DNA from: Alphaproteobacteria bacterium
GTDB taxonomy: Bacteria; Pseudomonadota; Alphaproteobacteria; UBA8366; GCA-2717185
Direction of reading: 5' to 3'
Assembly: GCA_040905865.1 (NCBI GenBank)
Contig: JBBDQU010000037.1
Coordinates: forward strand, 1-33,119
Length of the DNA: 33,119 bases
This document shows, one piece after another, positions 1 through 8,066 of the stretch; the first letter of the stretch is position 1, and each line of letters starts with the position of its first letter. The translations under genes were made by a program, and so were the position numbers. A model generated the notes under the pieces. It worked only from the letters and a program-made list of their open reading frames with translations. It ran no database searches and was not told the origin of the DNA.

Positions 1-4
1 AACA

Positions 5-54
5 TGTCAACGATGTATCCGGTCTATTCTGTAATCAATCTATCCGGTTCGGAC
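5..54. repeat. Two degenerate 25-bp direct repeats
   Basis: Bases 5-29 and 30-54 align head to tail. The first 19 positions match at 15, sharing a TGT start and the core TATCCGGT. Tandem degenerate sites of this kind occur at some insertion-sequence ends as transposase binding sites, so this may be the outer end of an element lying to the left. No transposase is visible, so that origin is a guess. Confidence 0.35.
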
Positions 55-63
55 CAATATTCT

Positions 64-89
64 TCCTCTCCTCCTCGAGGAGGAGAGGA
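64..89. repeat. Perfect 26-bp palindrome
   Basis: Each 13-base arm is a pyrimidine-rich run mirrored by its complement, meeting at the central CTCGAG. In RNA it would form a strong stem with almost no loop. It is followed by G-rich sequence (ATCGAGGTGAGGAGGTGA). This layout resembles dispersed palindromic repeats common between genes of alphaproteobacteria. No T-run follows, so I do not call it a terminator. Confidence 0.5.
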
Positions 90-312
90 TCGAGGTGAGG
101 AGGTGACCGCCCTCGCCGCGAGCTCCGGCGTCCCCTATAGGGCGGGACCGAAAAAACGTCGGTCGATTGGCATTTGTTGGCTTTTGTTGGCTTCGTTCCA
201 TGTGACTCGCCGCGCCGGCCATGCGGTTTCCGCTTGCATCCGGCAAAATAGGATTATATAGCTATTTCATGGAAAAATCAATCCATCCTTCGGCGCGCGT
301 GCCGCAACGGCG

Positions 313-879
313 ATGAGCGGCGTTCCGATATTCCACACGGCGCGGCTGGTGCTGCGCGCGCCGACACGGGACGACCTGCCGTCCTGGACCCGGAATTTCG
401 TCGATTACGAGGTGATCCGGCATCTGGCCGATACGGTGCCCTGGCCGTTTCCGGCGCGCGGCGTCGAATATTTCTTCCGCAACGAACTCCGCCCCTGCCA
501 GGGCCGCGAGCGCTGGCTCTGGGGGCTGTTTCCCCGCGACCGGCCGGCGGAGATGATCGGCGCCATCGACCTGTACCGCCACGGCAACCCGGAAAACCGG
601 GGCTTCTGGCTGGGCCGCCGCTACTGGGGGCTGGGGCTGATGACCGAAGCCATCGCGCCGACCCTCGACTACGCCTTCACCGAACTGGGCTTCGAGAAGC
701 TGGTCTTCTCCAACGCGGTCGGCAACGAACGCTCGCGGCGCATCAAGGAAAAAACCGGCGCCCGCCTGCTCGGCATCCAGCCGCGCGGCTTCGTCGATCC
801 CGCCTATACGCAGCAGGAAGTCTGGGAAATGGACCGGGCGGCGTGGCTGGAAACCAATCAGGTAAACGATGCTCGGTAA
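313..879 (+). CDS. GNAT family N-acetyltransferase (RimJ/RimL-like)
   Basis: A 188-residue protein of the GNAT superfamily, which transfers an acetyl group from acetyl-CoA to an amine. The N-terminus (FHTARLVLRAPTRDDLP) is the usual first strand of RimJ/RimL-type members. The acetyl-CoA pyrophosphate loop is visible as RRYWGLGLMTEA, followed by the helix and strand LGFEKLVFSNAVGNERSRR. Length fits the Acetyltransf_3 subgroup. The substrate cannot be told; members act on ribosomal proteins, antibiotics or small amines. The last 22 bases overlap the 3' end of the convergent DUF3883 gene. No clear Shine-Dalgarno sequence precedes the ATG. Confidence 0.85.
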   Translation: MSGVPIFHTARLVLRAPTRDDLPSWTRNFVDYEVIRHLADTVPWPFPARGVEYFFRNELRPCQGRERWLWGLFPRDRPAEMIGAIDLYRHGNPENRGFWLGRRYWGLGLMTEAIAPTLDYAFTELGFEKLVFSNAVGNERSRRIKEKTGARLLGIQPRGFVDPAYTQQEVWEMDRAAWLETNQVNDAR

Positions 880-1712
880 TTGATTGGCCGTAGCATGACG
901 GATTCCTCAAGCGGTGGTCTCAACTCAAAGGCCTTCGGTGTCCGCGCAAAGTCGTACAAGCGCACCAGGTTAAAAACGTCAGATCGCTCCACGGATACCT
1001 GTCGCTCGTTCTCCGAAAGATAGAATGGCGTCAATTCGTGACCAGTCGTCGTTTTGACCTCTAGCAGCCGTTCTCCGCCCGTACGATTGAACGACAAGAT
1101 GTCATATCCGGCGCCATCGCCATCTTCTTCGGACACCCAGCGAATTTTTCGCGCCAGATCGACGCGATCTTCAGCTATCAGACGGGCACGCTCCGAAAAG
1201 AACACCCGCTCTTCGCCTCGTTTCCCCAATGCACGGTTCCGGGCATCGCGCGCCGCCGGATCGAATTTGCGTACCAGCCGGTTCAGGGTGGGATTCTCCA
1301 CCCGCGAGATCGTAACCGGTTTTGGTGCGGCCCCGACGAACAATGGCGCAGCTTCGCTGAAACTTGCATGAACGGGTTCGTGCGATGGCGTACCGAATGA
1401 TGCCGAAATTTCACCCCGCAGGTCCAAGAAACGCTCTATGCCATCTATTAGCGCTTTTTGGTAATTGGCCATTGGCTTGTAACCAATGATCCAGGGCATG
1501 CCGAGTTCATGCAGGACAGCGCTGATGTTCTGGTGTTTGAACTCGATCGACCCTTTGGAACGGTGGGTCAATTCTTGAAGTGCGACGTTGCGTTGTAACT
1601 TGACGTAAGGCTCACCGGCCAATTCAAGCCGGAGCATGTCGAAATAATCAGCGACGATCAGATCGACCTCTCTATCGCTCCAGTCGGTTCCGGTCGGGTC
1701 GTTTTCAGCCAT
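858..1712 (-). CDS. DUF3883 domain protein, restriction-nuclease-like
   Basis: A 284-residue protein in two parts. Residues about 12-100 form an N-terminal domain (REVDLIVADYFDMLRLE, then NISAVLHELGMP and GYKPMANYQ) that I associate with DNA-interacting proteins, often next to HNH or DUF3883 modules. Residues about 155-270 are a DUF3883 domain: GKRGEE near 164-168, GYD at 202-204 and E-V-K at 218-220. Together these make a PD-(D/E)xK-like catalytic core. Base composition is clearly less GC-rich than the neighbouring genes, which hints at transfer. It is convergent with, and overlaps, the acetyltransferase gene. A role in restriction or DNA processing is inference; no methyltransferase or helicase partner is nearby. 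Confidence 0.75.
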   Translation of the reverse strand: MAENDPTGTDWSDREVDLIVADYFDMLRLELAGEPYVKLQRNVALQELTHRSKGSIEFKHQNISAVLHELGMPWIIGYKPMANYQKALIDGIERFLDLRGEISASFGTPSHEPVHASFSEAAPLFVGAAPKPVTISRVENPTLNRLVRKFDPAARDARNRALGKRGEERVFFSERARLIAEDRVDLARKIRWVSEEDGDGAGYDILSFNRTGGERLLEVKTTTGHELTPFYLSENERQVSVERSDVFNLVRLYDFARTPKAFELRPPLEESVMLRPINYRASFT

Positions 1713-1777
1713 AAATCACTTCACCACGGCCGTGCGCCCTTTGTCCACGAGGAGCGATTTGAGTTGCATCCCTTCAA

Positions 1778-2842
1778 TCACGGAAACACCTTCGCCGCGC
1801 GGAAATGGTCGAACATGCGGATGAACATTTCCCGGCTGTCGACAGTTTCCGTGAAGCCGTATTGCCGCGCCCTGGTCATCGACGAGACGATGTCCCAGTC
1901 CGGCGTCCACAGGTGTTTCCAGTAGGACCACAGCGCCACCGCATCCAGCGGCTGGCGGACCAGCCCGTGTTTTTCCACGATGCGCCGCCAGACCGGCTCC
2001 CTGTCCGCCATCGCGATGCCGAGGTCGACGGTCTGCACCGGGCCGCATTCCATGCCGAAATAATCGGCGAATACGGGCCACAACTCGCACCAGCGGAAGG
2101 TATCGCCATTGGTGACGTTGAAATCCTGGTTGGCGCAGCGCGGCTCGCTCGCCATCCACACCGTCGCCTTCGCCAGGTGCAGCGCGTCGGTGCACTGGTA
2201 CAGCGCCGTGTAATTGCCCGGCGTGCCGGGAAAGCGCAGCGGCAGGCCGAGTTCCTTCGAGATCGCGGCATAGGCGCAGATCAGGCCGATCATGCCGCGC
2301 GCGATGCCGGGCGCGGTATCGCACAGCCCGGTCGGCCGCGCGGTGGACCATGACCATGCCTGCCCCCGCTGCAGGGCGCGGATATGGTCTTCCTGAAGGT
2401 AATAGAAGCTGGGCCAGAGCGTGCGCGGCGCATCCTCCCGCGCCGGGGTCGGCGCCGGCGCGACATGCAGCCCGTAATTCTTGTGCCCGCTGCCGACATG
2501 GACATGCTCCAGCCCGCGCGCGACCGGCAGCAGCGTATCGACCAGGTTGCGGAACATGGCCAGGTTCGCCGGGATGGATTCCGCCTCCCCCTCGGGATGG
2601 TCGAAGCGGGCCTCATAGAAGATATGCGTCACATCGGTCATATGGCCAAGCCGCGCGCGGACATCCGCCGGGTCGCGCAGGTCCACGGCCAGCCGCGGCA
2701 CCTCGTTGCCGCCGAGGGGTTCGCGCCGCGACAGGCCGATGACGTCCCAGCCGTCCAGCCCGTGCAGGTATTCCGCCAGCCGCCGCCCGACGACGCCCGA
2801 AGACCCCGCGACAATCGCCTTTTTCCGCCGCCCCCGCGCCAT
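1778..2842 (-). CDS. PRISE-type SDR NAD(P)-dependent reductase
   Basis: A 354-residue extended short-chain dehydrogenase. The nucleotide-binding motif GSSGVVGRRL lies at residues 13-22 and a D-L-R-D acidic patch follows the next strand. Catalytic elements match the progesterone 5-beta-reductase/iridoid synthase (PRISE) group: a G-x-x-K-x-Y segment with K121 and a F-Y-Y-L-Q-E-D segment with tyrosines at 147-148. In that group these replace the usual YxxxK pair. Such enzymes reduce activated C=C bonds of enones using NAD(P)H; the real substrate is unknown. It is divergent from the sulfatase gene, 152 bases away, so the two may share a control region. Confidence 0.85.
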   Translation of the reverse strand: MARGRRKKAIVAGSSGVVGRRLAEYLHGLDGWDVIGLSRREPLGGNEVPRLAVDLRDPADVRARLGHMTDVTHIFYEARFDHPEGEAESIPANLAMFRNLVDTLLPVARGLEHVHVGSGHKNYGLHVAPAPTPAREDAPRTLWPSFYYLQEDHIRALQRGQAWSWSTARPTGLCDTAPGIARGMIGLICAYAAISKELGLPLRFPGTPGNYTALYQCTDALHLAKATVWMASEPRCANQDFNVTNGDTFRWCELWPVFADYFGMECGPVQTVDLGIAMADREPVWRRIVEKHGLVRQPLDAVALWSYWKHLWTPDWDIVSSMTRARQYGFTETVDSREMFIRMFDHFRAAKVFP

Positions 2843-2994
2843 GCCCCGTTCCCGTTACCGCCGCTGCCCGATGATAGCGTCATTTGCCCATCGGAACGCA
2901 AGCGCCCCGCCGCATGCTTGCCAGTCCGGCGGCGGCGGGGCACGATCCCGTGGCCGACGGTTTCCGCGATACACGCCATACAAAGGAACACGCC

Positions 2995-4521
2995 ATGCCC
3001 CGCAATGTCCTGCTCATCACCACCGACCAGCAGCGCTATGACGCGCTGGGCTGCAATGGCGGCACCGTGGCGAAGACGCCGGTGCTCGACGCCCTGGCGC
3101 GGGACGGGATCAACTACCGCCAGGCGCGCGACCAGTGCGCGGTCTGCATGCCGGCGCGGGCGACGATCCTGACCGGGCAGCATATCCGCAGGCACGGCGT
3201 GCGCTCCAACGGCATCCCGCTGCCGGCGGACCATCCCAGCCTGACGCATGTGCTGCACGACGCGGGCTACGCCACGGCGCTGATCGGCAAGGCGCATTTC
3301 GAACCGCATGCCGCCACCGATTATTTCGAAAACACCGCCGCCGGCGCGGGCTCGCACGGGCCGCATCGCGGCTTCGATTACATGGAACTGGCGGGGCATA
3401 CCGGCCGCGCCGGGCGCTCGCTGTTCCATTACCCAAAATGGCTGGCGGAAACGCACCCGGACGCGGTCGCCGGGTTCCACGAATACACGGCCAGGGGCAA
3501 GCCGAGCGGGCTGGGCGGCGGCGATACCGGCGCGCCGCAGGTCGCCCATAACCCGATTGCCATCGAGCACTACCACACGCACTGGACCGCGCGGCGCAGC
3601 ATCGACTGGCTGGCAAAACGCAGGACGGACGAGAACTGGTTCTGCTGGATGAGCTTCCCCGACCCGCACCATCCCTGGGACGTGCCGGATGATGCCCGCA
3701 AACGCTTCGACTGGCGCGACGTGCCGCTGCCCGAGGGATATCCCGGCAGCCGCGAGGCCTGCGAGGCGATTCTGTCCACCAAGCCGCATCACTGGCTGGA
3801 CTGGTACCGGGGCCGGGCGCAGTTCAATTTCGAGGTGCCGCCGGATTACGTGCCCGCCACGACGACCGCCGACCAGATCCGCGAGGTCAACGCCATCGTC
3901 CACGCCAAGAACGAGCTGATCGACGAGGCGGTCGGGCAGGTCATGGATTATCTCGCCGAACGCGGCTGGGCGGCGGATACCGACATCTTCTTCACCGCCG
4001 ACCACGGCGAATTGCAGGGCGATTTCGGCATGCTGTTCAAGGGGCCGTATCATGTGGACGCGCTGACCCGGGCGCCGCTGATCTGGCGCCCCGCGCCGAA
4101 CCGCCACATCGCCCCCGCCGACATCGCGGCGCCGGTCGGCCATGTGGATATCGCGCCGACGATCCTGGCGGCGCTGGGCATGGATATTCCGGCCGACATG
4201 CAGGGCCGCCCCCTGCCGCAATCCCCCGGCGACCGGACGCATGAACGGGTCATCACCGAATGGTATGACGATTACGACGGCAACGCGGTCACGATGCGCA
4301 GCATGGTCCGCAACGGCTACCTGGTCACCGCCTACGCGCCGACCAACCAGTATGACGGCAGCGAGGGCGAACTCTACGCGCTGGCCGACGACCCGCACCA
4401 GTGGCGCAACCTGTGGGACGATTCGGCGATGGCGGCGGTGAAGGCGGACCTGCTGGCCGACATGCGGGACAACGTGCCGGAGGGGCGCGCCGACCCGCTG
4501 GAACGGGTGGCGCTGGTATAG
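2995..4521 (+). CDS. Sulfatase (alkaline phosphatase superfamily, type I FGly)
   Basis: A 508-residue arylsulfatase-type hydrolase. The N-terminal metal site is ITTDQQRYD (D11). The sulfatase signature is C-M-P-A-R at 51-55, where Cys51 would be oxidised to formylglycine, followed by A-T-I-L-T-G. A second metal-binding segment FFTADHGE has D336 and H337. There is no signal peptide, so the enzyme should be cytoplasmic. I chose the ATG at 2995 because AAAGGA sits 7 bases upstream and the sulfatase fold begins immediately. The frame stays open further upstream, but that extension does not look like protein. Substrate (sulfate ester or phosphonate/phosphate diester) is unclear. No formylglycine-generating enzyme gene is in the window. 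Confidence 0.92.
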   Translation: MPRNVLLITTDQQRYDALGCNGGTVAKTPVLDALARDGINYRQARDQCAVCMPARATILTGQHIRRHGVRSNGIPLPADHPSLTHVLHDAGYATALIGKAHFEPHAATDYFENTAAGAGSHGPHRGFDYMELAGHTGRAGRSLFHYPKWLAETHPDAVAGFHEYTARGKPSGLGGGDTGAPQVAHNPIAIEHYHTHWTARRSIDWLAKRRTDENWFCWMSFPDPHHPWDVPDDARKRFDWRDVPLPEGYPGSREACEAILSTKPHHWLDWYRGRAQFNFEVPPDYVPATTTADQIREVNAIVHAKNELIDEAVGQVMDYLAERGWAADTDIFFTADHGELQGDFGMLFKGPYHVDALTRAPLIWRPAPNRHIAPADIAAPVGHVDIAPTILAALGMDIPADMQGRPLPQSPGDRTHERVITEWYDDYDGNAVTMRSMVRNGYLVTAYAPTNQYDGSEGELYALADDPHQWRNLWDDSAMAAVKADLLADMRDNVPEGRADPLERVALV

Positions 4522-4680
4522 GGGGGCTGTGACGGGTGGATATATTATAGCGTTCGTCCGGTTCGGAACGTACGGCTCACCAGTCAGAGCTCAAGGTAGT
4601 TCAAACCATCTGCCTTGTGCCAAATCCGGAAGTCCAGCGTGGTCGAATTCACGAGAACAAAAGGTTTCAAGCCGGCCCAG

Positions 4681-4696
4681 AGCGGGCGTCAGGAAT
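4681..4696 (+). repeat. Left direct repeat flanking the AT-rich gene
   Basis: This AGCGGGCGTCAGGAAT sequence matches 15 of 16 bases with 5955-5970. The pair brackets the AT-rich SEC-C gene and about 1.27 kb in total. It may mark the left junction of an inserted segment, because base composition changes sharply just after it. Confidence 0.5.
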
Positions 4697-4746
4697 GCTA
4701 AATAAAACGGTTGACACCCTTACTTCTCGCAGTACCTACTTGCAGC

Positions 4747-5880
4747 ATGAATAGAAAGGAAAAGAGAACTAGATTAAAGCAACCGTGCCATTGCGGCAGT
4801 GGAGTTAGGTATGACAAATGCCATTACCGTAGAGACAACGTCGCACAGGGTGCAATTAGAATTTTTCAGGAAAAAGTAAATACTCGAGAATTGTTTATAG
4901 GCAATCATGGTCATATTCGAAAACCACAGTTACTTAAAATGGGTGACAGACATATTGTTACTATTGGAAATCAAATCTTTCAACAAATTAACCCTGGCCC
5001 TTATAATTTTGTGAATGCTATTATTGATTGCGCACTGCATGTCTTTGGTGATATTTTTTTAGAAGCAGAAGAAAATAAACCTTTTGAAGACCGCCACCCT
5101 GCCATCCAATGGCTACATGCCTATAGCGATCACCATAACAATACCCTTGCTCGTGAGGATGCAAAGCCAGAAGATTTTCAATTCGGCATAGGGGCCGCGT
5201 GGATAAGGTTGGCTTATGACCTCTACACCATTCGCGATAATGCTGAATTACAAGAGATCATGTGTAAACGCATATTAAACCCTGATACATTTCAGGCGGC
5301 TCGACATGAATTATGGGTAGCGGCTCTATTTGTCGCAGCAGGATTTGAAATTAATTTCGAAAATGAATCGGATAATTCTAAACGTCACCCTGAATTTATA
5401 GCTATGGAAAAAGAAACTGGCATCGAAGTAGCGGTTGAAGCAAAAAGCCGAAGGCGACAAGGTATTAAGGGTTTCACAGGAGGAAACCCTTTTACAAAAG
5501 CCGACAAAGTCGGTGCTCGCGGCCTTGTTTTAGATGCATATAAAAAATCTGGAGATATTCCACTATATGTTTTCATTGATGTCAATCTTCCGCCTGCACC
5601 CGAAGAACAGCAGCAAGCATGGTTTCAAGAACTCGATGATATGATGAATGATTTAGCAGTAGAGGGATATTACGACCCTTGCCCTGCTCACGCTATTTTC
5701 TTCCATAATGATCCATCACATTTCATTGATAGGTTGATTTCAAATGACACTGACAAACTATGGATCAAGCACTACGAAGATAAAAACCCAGACAAACTTT
5801 TTCCTGAAAATATTGTTCAACGGATCATGACTGCACATAATCAAAGGGCTATCCCACCTGAGAATGTACCAGATTTCTAG
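4747..5880 (+). CDS. SEC-C motif protein with PD-(D/E)xK-like nuclease core
   Basis: A 377-residue protein. Its N-terminal SEC-C zinc motif runs C14-H-C16-G-S-G-x-x-Y22-x-x-C25-H26. The middle has a HELWVAALFVAAGFEINF segment, then P215-E216 and, after a strand, V-E231-A-K233. That order of helix, P-E and E-x-K is typical of PD-(D/E)xK nuclease folds, so a DNA-cleaving or defence role is possible but inferred. The gene is far more AT-rich than its neighbours and uses A/T-ending codons, a strong sign of recent acquisition. The frame can also begin at a TTG at 4711, but the ATG at 4747 leads straight into the basic stretch before the zinc motif. No partner gene accompanies it. Confidence 0.7.
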   Translation: MNRKEKRTRLKQPCHCGSGVRYDKCHYRRDNVAQGAIRIFQEKVNTRELFIGNHGHIRKPQLLKMGDRHIVTIGNQIFQQINPGPYNFVNAIIDCALHVFGDIFLEAEENKPFEDRHPAIQWLHAYSDHHNNTLAREDAKPEDFQFGIGAAWIRLAYDLYTIRDNAELQEIMCKRILNPDTFQAARHELWVAALFVAAGFEINFENESDNSKRHPEFIAMEKETGIEVAVEAKSRRRQGIKGFTGGNPFTKADKVGARGLVLDAYKKSGDIPLYVFIDVNLPPAPEEQQQAWFQELDDMMNDLAVEGYYDPCPAHAIFFHNDPSHFIDRLISNDTDKLWIKHYEDKNPDKLFPENIVQRIMTAHNQRAIPPENVPDF

Positions 5881-5954
5881 TATTCCTAACATCCGCTATT
5901 AGCCGACAACTATCACTATCGGTTCAAAGTATCTCGTACCTGCTCCGGGTCACA

Positions 5955-5970
5955 AGCGGTCGTCAGGAAT
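5955..5970 (+). repeat. Right direct repeat flanking the AT-rich gene
   Basis: AGCGGTCGTCAGGAAT differs by one base from the copy at 4681-4696. It lies 75 bases after the SEC-C gene stop codon, where composition returns to GC-rich. It is a candidate right junction of the acquired segment. Confidence 0.5.
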
Positions 5971-6146
5971 TCAGCACCCATAGCGCTTTAGCCGCCCAAG
6001 GCAATCCCTGACGCATACCGCAATCCGCACATTCCCCGCATCAACCGGCTTGACTTCCCGGCGCGGGGAGGCAGGCTCATGCGGTCGCTGACCCACGCAT
6101 ACGGACCCGGACCCGCCGGGTCGATGTCAGGAGGAAAGGATCGACC

Positions 6147-6932
6147 ATGCTGACGCTGCTCTCCCCCGCCAAGAAGCTGAACATGGACCCCGTCGAAACG
6201 GGCGTCCCGGTCACGCAGCCGCGCCTGCGCGGGGATACGCGCGAACTGGCGGGTGTCGCCAAAGCGCGGACGGCGGATGACCTGAAACGGCTGATGCATC
6301 TCAGCGACAATCTCGCGACGCTGAATTACGAGCGGTTCCAGGCGTTCCATCCCGACAACAGGAGCAACAGCGCCAAGCCCGCCGGGCTCGCCTTCGACGG
6401 CGACGTCTATTGGGGGCTGGAGGCAGGGAGCCTGTCCGACGACACGCTCGCCTATGCGCAGGACCATCTGCGCATCCTTTCCGGCCTGTACGGCGTGTTG
6501 CGGCCGATGGACGCGATCCAGCCCTACCGGCTGGAGATGGGCGCCAGGATGGCGAACCCCCGGGGCGGTTCCCTGTATGAATTCTGGGGCGCGCGCATCG
6601 CCGAACGGCTGAAGGCGGACCTGCGCGGCCATGAAGACAGGACCGTGGTCAACCTTGCCTCGAACGAATATTTCAGGGCCGTGGACGTGACAGCGCTGGG
6701 GCGGCGGGTGGTCGGCGCGCGATTCCTGAACGTGAAGGATGGCGCGGCCCGCTCGCTGATGTATTACGCCAAGCACGCGCGCGGGGCGATGGCGCGCTGG
6801 ATCATGGAAAACCGCGTCGACCGGGCCGACGGGCTGAAGGATTTCAACGCCGGCGGCTATGCCCTCGACGCCGCCGCATCGACGGAAACCGAGCTCGTCT
6901 TTTCCCGCCCGCAGCCGCCCGTCAAGGGATAG
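6147..6932 (+). CDS. yaaA: Peroxide stress protein YaaA (DUF328/UPF0246)
   Basis: A 261-residue protein matching the YaaA family along its full length. Visible family signatures are the start MLTLLSPAKKLN, the central GDVYWGLEA, the block LRILSGLYGVLRPMDAIQPYRLEMG (given in parts: residues about 109-133) and the late NLASNEYF. In E. coli this cytoplasmic protein lowers free iron and protects DNA during hydrogen peroxide stress. A strong AGGAGG-type ribosome site (CAGGAGGAAAGG) precedes the ATG. It is followed after 20 bases by the YdjM-type gene in the same direction, so they may be co-transcribed. Confidence 0.93.
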   Translation: MLTLLSPAKKLNMDPVETGVPVTQPRLRGDTRELAGVAKARTADDLKRLMHLSDNLATLNYERFQAFHPDNRSNSAKPAGLAFDGDVYWGLEAGSLSDDTLAYAQDHLRILSGLYGVLRPMDAIQPYRLEMGARMANPRGGSLYEFWGARIAERLKADLRGHEDRTVVNLASNEYFRAVDVTALGRRVVGARFLNVKDGAARSLMYYAKHARGAMARWIMENRVDRADGLKDFNAGGYALDAAASTETELVFSRPQPPVKG

Positions 6933-6952
6933 GAACGCGCGGCGGCACAGAC

Positions 6953-7969
6953 ATGGATCCGATAACGCAGGGCGCGCTGGGCGCCGCATTGCCGCAGGCG
7001 ACCGCGACAACCCGCAAGGGGCCGGTCGCGCTGGCCGGGCTGTTCGGCTGGCTGGCCGGGATGGCCGCCGACCTGGACGTGTTCATCCGCTCCGCCGAAG
7101 ACCCGCTGCTGTTCCTGGAATACCATCGCCAGTTCACCCATGCGCTGCTGTTCATCCCGGTTGGCGGGCTGATATGCGCCGCGGTGCTGCATTTCCTGCT
7201 GGGCCGGCGGATGCGCCTCGGCTTCGCCCGGACGCTGCTGTTCTGCACGCTGGGCTATGGCACGCACGGGCTGCTGGATTTCATGACCTCCTACGGCACC
7301 ATGCTGTTCTGGCCGTTCAGCGACGCCCGCCATGCCGCGAACATCGTCTCCATCATCGACCCGCTGATGACCGTGCCGCTTGTTGCGCTGGTCGTGCTGG
7401 CCGCAATCCGGCGGTCGCCGGTCCCGGCCCGGCTGGCGCTGGGCTGGGCCTGCCTCTACCTGACCCTGGGCGCGGTGCAGCACAGCGCCGCGGCACGGAT
7501 GGCCGAAGACCTCGCCGCCGCGCGCGGCCATGTCATCGAGCGCCTGACGGTCAAGCCGAGCTTCGGCAATCTGCTGGTCTGGCGATCCGTCTATGAATCG
7601 AACGGCCGGTTCCATGTGGACGGCATGCGCGCCGGCATCGCGCCGATGGTCTTTCCCGGCCCCTCGGTCGCAAGGCTGGACCCGGCGCGGGATTTCCCCT
7701 GGCTGGACCCGGCGAGCCGGCAGTTCCGGGACCTGACGCGGTTCGACCGGTTCAGCCAGGGTTACCTTGCGCGCAGCCCGAACGCGCCCGAAACCGTCAT
7801 CGATGTCCGCTTCGCCTTCCTGCCGAATTCCATCGGCGCGTTGTGGTCGATTGCCCTGACGCCGGACGGCGGCCCCGAACGGCACGCGCGCTACCAGACC
7901 AACCGGCGCGATGCCCGCGCCAATCTGGCGGCGCTGTGGCGGATGATAACGGCCGGTCGGGAAGGGTGA
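6953..7969 (+). CDS. YdjM/YbcI-type membrane-bound metal-dependent hydrolase
   Basis: A 338-residue inner-membrane protein. The start MDPITQGALGAALPQ, an acidic D-L-D motif near residue 42, H-R-Q-F-T-H-A-L near 60 and Y-G-T-H-G-L-L-D-F near 102 are the conserved His/Asp metal-binding segments of the LexA-binding, membrane-bound metal-dependent hydrolase family (YdjM/YbcI/YfhO). About four to five hydrophobic helices lie in the first 190 residues; the remainder is soluble. Enzymatic substrate is unknown for the family. It lies 20 bases after yaaA with only a weak ribosome site. Confidence 0.85.
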   Translation: MDPITQGALGAALPQATATTRKGPVALAGLFGWLAGMAADLDVFIRSAEDPLLFLEYHRQFTHALLFIPVGGLICAAVLHFLLGRRMRLGFARTLLFCTLGYGTHGLLDFMTSYGTMLFWPFSDARHAANIVSIIDPLMTVPLVALVVLAAIRRSPVPARLALGWACLYLTLGAVQHSAAARMAEDLAAARGHVIERLTVKPSFGNLLVWRSVYESNGRFHVDGMRAGIAPMVFPGPSVARLDPARDFPWLDPASRQFRDLTRFDRFSQGYLARSPNAPETVIDVRFAFLPNSIGALWSIALTPDGGPERHARYQTNRRDARANLAALWRMITAGREG

Positions 7970-8066
7970 GCAGGGACGGGGCGCGGCCGGCCGAACCGCC
8001 TTTGAACCGCATCTTGCCAAGACCCCGCCGTTGGGGGCACCATGACGGGGAGGAGGAAAAACAACA

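Larger units (their letters stand above)
1..312. other. Gene-free left edge
   Basis: I see no convincing gene in these 312 bases. The reading frames here have low-complexity, arginine/glycine-rich translations that match no family I recognise. The stretch holds a degenerate 25-bp tandem repeat at its very start and a perfect palindrome at 64-89. An AT-rich patch around 245-275 precedes the acetyltransferase gene. The composition and repeats look like dispersed intergenic repeat DNA or the tail of a mobile element lying outside the window. Confidence 0.5.

Noticed and set aside
854-887. Hairpin CCAATCA / TGATTGG at the GNAT-DUF3883 junction
   Set aside because: Seven pairs across a 20-base loop are too weak to call a terminator, and the arms lie partly in both coding regions.
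2884-2994. Longer N-terminus for the sulfatase
   Set aside because: The 37 added residues have no family character, and a good ribosome site precedes the ATG at 2995.
2638-4398. 586-codon open frame antisense to the sulfatase
   Set aside because: It is a shadow of GC-rich coding DNA on the other strand. The sulfatase on the + strand has complete catalytic motifs, and the antisense product looks like no family.
4711-4746. TTG start or TTGACA promoter box at 4711
   Set aside because: The added 12 residues are unlike the rest of the protein. As a -35 box it lacks a convincing -10 partner (TACCTA at best).
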